A stretch of 59,143 bases of DNA from JBCCSZ01 sp039199225 (lineage in GTDB: Bacteria; Bacteroidota; Bacteroidia; Chitinophagales; Saprospiraceae), in the NCBI GenBank assembly GCA_039199225.1, contig JBCCSZ010000004.1:1-59143 (forward strand), given 5' to 3'. The position numbers and the translations under genes were made by a program. Shown here piece by piece: positions 54,107 through 59,143 of the stretch; position 1 is the stretch's first letter; each line of letters starts with the position of its first letter. The notes below the pieces were generated by a model that searched no databases, was not told the DNA's origin, and saw only the letters and a program-made list of their open reading frames with translations.

Positions 54107-56200
54107 ATGATTCAAGCCCGGGAAGTACCCTTCGTACGCCTGCTGTTACCCTTTGTACTAGGCATTTATCTCGCCAACCTAGTAGGTACAACCCTGCCCT
54201 ATCTTTCAGCATTGCTGTGGATTTTCCTCCCGCTCATTGCCTGGCTGAGCTTTCGGCAAAGTGCCTACCAAAACAGGTGGCTGGCGGGTGTTGTCTTCCA
54301 CTGTTTCCTATTGCTCCTAGGCTACGCTTTATGCCTGAATCACAATGAATTAGCCCCAAAAGACCACTTTAAAAACCAATGGACAAAGGGCGATTTACTC
54401 ATTGCGCAAATAGCTGGGATGCCCAAACAAGGAAAACACCTAGAGGCTGTTGTTCAGGTCATTGGTCGTACATCGGCGGGCCACTCCAAAGCGATGGCCT
54501 GCAGTGGTGCCATTTTGTGTAAAATACAAGCGAATGCTAAAAGCAGGCGTCTGCAGTATGGGGACAAAATCGTTTTGAATACCCGGCCTCTACCCATTTT
54601 TGCCAATAAAAATCCACATGCTTTCGATTATCGGCAGTACATGCATTTTCAAAACATCCATTTTCAGACGACGGTCGACTCAGCAGACTGGGAACTATTG
54701 GCTACGGCCAGTGGGTTTTCGCCCTTGCGTATAGCTTTCCAATGGCGACAGCGCTTTCTCAAAATACTTCGTCAGCACCTTCCTACGCCCGACGAATATG
54801 CCGTGGGAGCCGCATTGATTCTAGGATACAAAAGTGATTTATCGCCAGAGGTTCGCAAGGCGTATACGGGGACGGGGGCCATGCATGTATTGGCTGTCTC
54901 GGGCCTGCATGTCGGACTGATTTATTTGTTGTTGCATTTCCTTTTGGGGCTGATTCGTTGGTCTGGTTTAAAATGGAAGATCGCAAAAATACTCCTACAA
55001 CTCATTGGCATATGGAGCTTTGCCTTACTGACCGGAGCATCTGCCTCCGTATTGCGAGCAGCTAGTATGTTTAGTTTTATGATTGTGGGAAAAGGGCTGT
55101 GGCGGCACACCAACATTTACAATACGCTGGCAGCTTCTGCCTTTTGTTTGCTCTATGTAAACCCCTATCTGTTGATGCATGTCGGATTCCAACTTTCGTA
55201 TCTGGCCGTTGGTGGCATCGTTTATTTTCAGCCACGCATTTATCGCCTTTGGATAATCGATAACAGATGGGGCGATCATATTTGGAAGCTCTTGAGCATT
55301 TCCCTTGCTGCACAAATTATGACCTTTCCCATCAGCTTGTATTATTTCAATCAGTTTCCTGTCTATTTTTGGTTGTCTGGACTATTGATTGTTCCGGCGG
55401 CCACCTTTATTCTCATTGGAGGCATTGGTTTGCTCTTTGTCCATTCTTGCCTACCATTTTTAGCTTTTTTCGTGGGAAAGTGTTTGTTTGGAATCATCTG
55501 GCTGACCAATGCCGGTATCTTTCTCATCGAAAAGCTTCCCTTTGGACTGGCGAAAAGCATTTGGATCGATCCAGTTTCACTGCTGCTACTCTATGCATGG
55601 ATTGTTTTGCTCGCCATTGGGATACATCTAAAACAGTTTAAATATGTATTGGCGGCCACTGCGGTATTTCTGGCCCTTTCACTAAAGTATGCAGCCATTG
55701 ACATCTACCAACAACGCCAACAAAAAATAACCCTTTACGACGCAGGTCGAAATGGCTTGGTTGATTTCTTTGCCGGACAAGAGCTAAGCAGTTGGAAAAG
55801 CAAAGACTTGGCGGAAACAAAGGAGACTTTCCTGGCCAATCGCAATCGCATGGCTCAAGGCGCCAAAGCAGTCAATACGCTGCTAACAGGTGACATCAAC
55901 AGCTCACCCTACTTGGCCATTCACCAGAACACCATCAAGTTTCGCGATCGAGCAATAATTATCGTAACAGAGCCAATCCATTGCTTGGACAAGCCACTCC
56001 CTAAAGTAGATGTGCTAATGGTTCGAAACGCCCATCGATTGTCCTTTGACAACTTACTCGAATGTCTAGATTTCGATCTACTGGTGGTGGATGGTTCTAC
56101 CTATCCAAAGGTCCGAGAAAAGTGGATGGAGCAGTGCGAAAAAAAGAAACTCAATTGCTGGGACATCAAAAAACAGGGAGCTATCAGCATTGAAAATTAA
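54107..56200 (+). CDS. comEC: ComEC/Rec2-family DNA uptake channel
   Basis: A 697-residue multi-spanning membrane protein. It has an N-terminal DUF4131-like region, a central Competence domain (YAVGAALILGYKSDL, MHVLAVSGLHVGLIY, LTGASASVLRAASM) with about ten helices, and a C-terminal part that corresponds to the beta-lactamase-like domain but lacks the HxHxDH metal motif. ComEC carries single-stranded DNA through the inner membrane in natural transformation. The HhH protein starts 16 bases downstream. Confidence 0.9.
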   Translation: MIQAREVPFVRLLLPFVLGIYLANLVGTTLPYLSALLWIFLPLIAWLSFRQSAYQNRWLAGVVFHCFLLLLGYALCLNHNELAPKDHFKNQWTKGDLLIAQIAGMPKQGKHLEAVVQVIGRTSAGHSKAMACSGAILCKIQANAKSRRLQYGDKIVLNTRPLPIFANKNPHAFDYRQYMHFQNIHFQTTVDSADWELLATASGFSPLRIAFQWRQRFLKILRQHLPTPDEYAVGAALILGYKSDLSPEVRKAYTGTGAMHVLAVSGLHVGLIYLLLHFLLGLIRWSGLKWKIAKILLQLIGIWSFALLTGASASVLRAASMFSFMIVGKGLWRHTNIYNTLAASAFCLLYVNPYLLMHVGFQLSYLAVGGIVYFQPRIYRLWIIDNRWGDHIWKLLSISLAAQIMTFPISLYYFNQFPVYFWLSGLLIVPAATFILIGGIGLLFVHSCLPFLAFFVGKCLFGIIWLTNAGIFLIEKLPFGLAKSIWIDPVSLLLLYAWIVLLAIGIHLKQFKYVLAATAVFLALSLKYAAIDIYQQRQQKITLYDAGRNGLVDFFAGQELSSWKSKDLAETKETFLANRNRMAQGAKAVNTLLTGDINSSPYLAIHQNTIKFRDRAIIIVTEPIHCLDKPLPKVDVLMVRNAHRLSFDNLLECLDFDLLVVDGSTYPKVREKWMEQCEKKKLNCWDIKKQGAISIEN

Positions 56201-56215
56201 CGAAAAACGACCAAC

Positions 56216-57352
56216 ATGAGCAAAAACATTTTTCAAGAATATTTTCATTTTACCCGAACGGAGCGCAATGGCTTTTTTATCCTTTGCGTACTTTCTCTAA
56301 TCGGATTGCTGAGCCCACATATTTACAAATATTTCCACAAGGAACCCATGCAAGATTTTGAGGCTTTCCATCAAAAATGGGCAAAACATACCCAAGATAA
56401 ATCCAGCATTGCAAGCTCGATCAATCCATCCCTAAAGCTTCGGCCCTTTAACCCCAACCAAACATCGGAAGCCGTACTCCTTGCAATGAACCTACCTGAT
56501 CGACTGGTCCGCAACCTAGTGAAATACCGTCAAAAGGGTGGACGAATTCGCAGGCTTTCTCAATTGCAAAAAATCTATGGTATGACAGAAGAGCTCTATC
56601 AGCAGATCGAGCCGTTCGTTGTTCTGAAAAATACCTCCTCCAAACGCCCTGTTCGAACTACCAGCGTAGCATATCAAGCAAAAAAGCCGACCGACTCTTT
56701 GTTCCACTTCGACCCCAATCTGGCCGATCAACAAACCCTGCAAACTTTGGGCTTTTCCCCAAAAGTTGTCCGTACCATATTGAATTATCGCCAAAAAGGT
56801 GGACGCTTCAGAAAAGCAGAAGATTTGTCAAAAATCTATGGTCTATCTACGACCACATTCGATCGTATAGCCCCTTATATCTCTTTAAAAGATACTGATG
56901 TACAATCATTAAAATCTCCTACGAAAAGCAACCGCAAAATAGACATTGTCAAGCCAATCGTCGACATCAACCAGGCTGACCAACAGAGCTGGGAACAACT
57001 GTACGGCATTGGTCCTACCTACGCCAAACGCATCGTAAATTTCCGAAATAAACTAGGGGGCTTTGCAAGCATCGAGCAGGTCGGAGAAACCTACTATCTC
57101 CCCGACAGCACCTTTCAAAAAATACGTCCACAACTACGACTGTCTCCCATATTCAAACAAATTTCTATCAACCAAGCTACCGTCAAAGAATTATTTGCTC
57201 ATCCGTACATCAATACCAAAGAAGCCCGTCTGATCGTCAGCTACCGCGATCAACACGGCCCTTACAAAGAAGGCGAAGACTTACAAAAGATCAAAGTCAT
57301 CTCCAAAGACCGCCTACAAAAAATGACCCCTTATTTCAATTTCAGCTACTAA
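56216..57352 (+). CDS. ComEA-like helix-hairpin-helix protein
   Basis: A 378-residue protein with one N-terminal membrane helix (about 18-40) and several helix-hairpin-helix units: PNQTSEAVLLAMNLPDRLVRN, a second at PNLADQQTLQTLGFS, a third at NQADQQSWEQLYGIGPTYAKR and a fourth at NQATVKELFAHPYI. HhH units bind DNA without sequence preference. Anchored and placed directly after comEC, it probably helps DNA uptake, although it is larger than ComEA. Confidence 0.85.
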   Translation: MSKNIFQEYFHFTRTERNGFFILCVLSLIGLLSPHIYKYFHKEPMQDFEAFHQKWAKHTQDKSSIASSINPSLKLRPFNPNQTSEAVLLAMNLPDRLVRNLVKYRQKGGRIRRLSQLQKIYGMTEELYQQIEPFVVLKNTSSKRPVRTTSVAYQAKKPTDSLFHFDPNLADQQTLQTLGFSPKVVRTILNYRQKGGRFRKAEDLSKIYGLSTTTFDRIAPYISLKDTDVQSLKSPTKSNRKIDIVKPIVDINQADQQSWEQLYGIGPTYAKRIVNFRNKLGGFASIEQVGETYYLPDSTFQKIRPQLRLSPIFKQISINQATVKELFAHPYINTKEARLIVSYRDQHGPYKEGEDLQKIKVISKDRLQKMTPYFNFSY

Positions 57353-57677
57353 AATACAATCAAAGAACACCGATTACATTACAGCAAAAACCATATTCAA
57401 AAAACCATCCATCAGAACTGTATGTATAAAAATTTATAAAAATATTATTACACTTTAGCAAAAATACCACAATAAGGGTAGCTAAAACCGACTCACATCA
57501 TTTATTTACGCAAGCATTACTGTCTCGTTGAAAAGTACTTACACATAAGCTTTGGTAGACAAGCCTGGCTTCGTTGAATCTCATCCCATTAATGGTTAAT
57601 TTTGTAAAGCAATGACCACCCCCCTCCCCCACACAGACCTCCCGGATTTAACCAAAACTTACAAATCTCGACACACA
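57353..57677. other. Intergenic gap holding a promoter and a C-rich tract
   Basis: TTG at 57574-57576 and TAATTTTG at 57597-57604 are 20 bases apart, an exact Bacteroidota promoter for the next gene. A C-rich run (57613-57630) lies just after the predicted start of transcription. No gene is seen. Confidence 0.6.
57574..57604 (+). promoter_or_regulatory. Promoter TTG-N20-TAATTTTG
   Basis: Both elements match the Bacteroidota housekeeping sigma consensus exactly. Transcription near 57611 would leave a leader of about 67 nt before the ATG at 57678. Confidence 0.7.
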
Positions 57678-59143
57678 ATGAACACTGGAAATTCTATCAG
57701 AATTTTCAAGCACTTCCACCTATTGCGAATGCCCATCTGCTGCATCGTAGCCTGCCTGCTTTGTGTTCATTATAGCATTGCACAGACCATTATTGAATGG
57801 GACCGCACTTTCGGCGGTGATCAATTCGAAGAACTTACCAAAGTCATCCAAACGTCGGACGGTGGTTACCTTTTGGGAGGATCAACAACATCGGGCATCA
57901 GCGGCGATGTCAGTCAAGTATCCCAAGGGTCAGCCGATTATTGGATTGTCAAAACGGATGCAGCAGGCAACAAACTTTGGGACGCTCGTTTCGGTGGTAA
58001 TTTTGGTGAGATTTTACAATATGTCGAACAAACATCCGATGGCGGATACATCATTGGCGGCTGGTCTGCCTCAGATGCTGTCGGCGACAAATCAGAAGCA
58101 AACAACGGTCCCTTTTGGACGACCGATTATTGGATCGTCAAGCTAGACGCTACTGGCAACAAGACATGGGATAAAACTTTCGGTGCCGATCAAAACGAAC
58201 AACTCTGGGAAGTTCACCAAACATCCGATGGTGGATATATTCTTGGCGGCTGGTCTACTTCGAACATCAATGGCGACAAGACAAATGCCAGCAGGGGTGG
58301 CTTTGATTATTGGGTCGTCAAAACAGATGCAAGCGGTAATAAGCTGTGGGATAGAACCTATGGTGGTAGCAGCACAGATATGTTGCTTACGTTGCAACAA
58401 ACGACAGATGGCGGATACGTTTTAGGTGGCTTATCCGGCTCCGGTATTTCACCAGAAAAATCAGAACCTGCGATAGGCTCCCTTGACTTTTGGTTGATTA
58501 AGACCGATGCAACAGGCAATATCAGTTGGGATAGAACCTACGGCGGCGGCGGCAATGATCAGTTGAAAAGCTTGCAACAAACATCAGATGGTGGATACAT
58601 TCTGGGAGGCTTTTCAGATTCTGGCGCCGGAGGTGACAAGACTGGCGTTAACAGAGGTTCCCTGGATTATTGGATCATCAAAACCAATGCAAGTGGTTTA
58701 AAAGAATGGGACAGCACTTTCGGTGGTGCAGGAACAGAAGACCTCAACTCCATTTACGAAACAGATAAAGAGATTTTTATTGCCGGTGGTTTTTCTCAAT
58801 CCGGTATCGACAGCGATAAAAGTACGCCCCTCATCGGCAACATTGATTATTGGACGGTCTACATAGATAGAAATGGCAATAAATTGTACGATCAAAGCTT
58901 TGGCGCCAACGGTACCAACGTCCTATACGATTTTATTCGCACGGACGACAACGGCTACCTACTCGCTGGCCATTCCGACTCCAATATCTCCGGCGACAAA
59001 ACCCAAAACAGCAACGGCGCCAATGATCAATGGATCATCAAGTTGGCATGTGACCCGCTCCTGGACTTGCCACAAGATACCAGCATTTGCGAAGGCACCA
59101 CCTTCACCATCAATGCAACCGACTATGGTCGATTCTCTTGTCA
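57678..59143 (+). CDS. Secreted seven-repeat (propeller-like) protein, 3' end missing
   Basis: The frame is open from the ATG to the window end (488 codons), so the C-terminus is lost. A long signal region (ending near SIAQ) is followed by seven repeats of about 60 residues, each with W-D-x-x-F-G-G, Q-T-S-D-G-G-Y-x-L-G-G and D-Y-W-I-V-K-x-D. Seven such units suggest a seven-bladed beta-propeller. An Ig-like domain then begins (LPQDTSICEGTTFTI). Relatives end in a T9SS domain, expected here beyond the window. Confidence 0.85.
   Translation, partial: MNTGNSIRIFKHFHLLRMPICCIVACLLCVHYSIAQTIIEWDRTFGGDQFEELTKVIQTSDGGYLLGGSTTSGISGDVSQVSQGSADYWIVKTDAAGNKLWDARFGGNFGEILQYVEQTSDGGYIIGGWSASDAVGDKSEANNGPFWTTDYWIVKLDATGNKTWDKTFGADQNEQLWEVHQTSDGGYILGGWSTSNINGDKTNASRGGFDYWVVKTDASGNKLWDRTYGGSSTDMLLTLQQTTDGGYVLGGLSGSGISPEKSEPAIGSLDFWLIKTDATGNISWDRTYGGGGNDQLKSLQQTSDGGYILGGFSDSGAGGDKTGVNRGSLDYWIIKTNASGLKEWDSTFGGAGTEDLNSIYETDKEIFIAGGFSQSGIDSDKSTPLIGNIDYWTVYIDRNGNKLYDQSFGANGTNVLYDFIRTDDNGYLLAGHSDSNISGDKTQNSNGANDQWIIKLACDPLLDLPQDTSICEGTTFTINATDYGRFSC

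Overview
The window reads as a chromosomal segment of a Bacteroidota bacterium, most likely of the Saprospiraceae/Lewinella type. Several gene products carry type IX secretion (T9SS) C-terminal sorting signals (five complete genes and probably the truncated one at the right edge). Promoters match the Bacteroidota form TTG-N19/20-TAnnTTTG. DUF4252, SprB-type and gliding-motility-associated (CHU_C) domains are present, and lipopolysaccharide genes (waaA, hldE kinase, an LpxH-like hydrolase) indicate a Gram-negative envelope. Base composition is roughly balanced by eye. I see no transposase, phage gene or CRISPR array.

Layout. 1-9.0 kb: the end of a polynucleotide-kinase-like ATPase converging on a PcfJ-like protein; a lipoprotein sulfatase divergent from a lipoprotein dehydrogenase/cytochrome c; a periplasmic DsbA-like protein; a sodium/solute symporter. 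9.1-15.7 kb: a C1 peptidase, then a same-strand block of ECF sigma factor, membrane partner, three DUF4252 proteins (T9SS-tailed, plain secreted, lipoprotein) and an ABC transporter coupled to the last by an ATGA overlap. 15.8-22.1 kb: an HpaI-type aldolase, a tRNA-Glu unit with promoter, leader hairpin and terminator, an LpxH-like hydrolase, gap and pgk split by a terminator-like hairpin, and a GNAT/FemAB-like protein. 22.6-31.4 kb: two large secreted proteins, the second 2162 residues long with about 26-27 tandem 51-residue repeats. 31.4-38.3 kb: a second ECF sigma cluster, lysA, valS and a lipoprotein hydrolase. 38.4-44.4 kb: a small peptide gene resembling a RiPP precursor, an envelope operon (outer membrane protein, waaA, hldE kinase) and two nucleotide-sugar genes. 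44.5-46.8 kb: an exported pyrophosphatase and two arsenosugar-type genes. 47-54 kb: two T9SS cargo proteins, a RmlD-like reductase, a methyltransferase, and a CHT1-like choline symporter divergent from phosphatidylcholine synthase. 54-57.4 kb: ComEC and a helix-hairpin-helix protein. 57.7 kb to the end: a truncated secreted repeat protein.

Most of the window is housekeeping and envelope biology. The items most worth following up are the cysteine-free RiPP-like precursor at 38.7 kb, the choline uptake/phosphatidylcholine synthase pair, the sigma-DUF4252-ABC block, the giant repeat adhesin and the kinase/PcfJ pair at the left edge.
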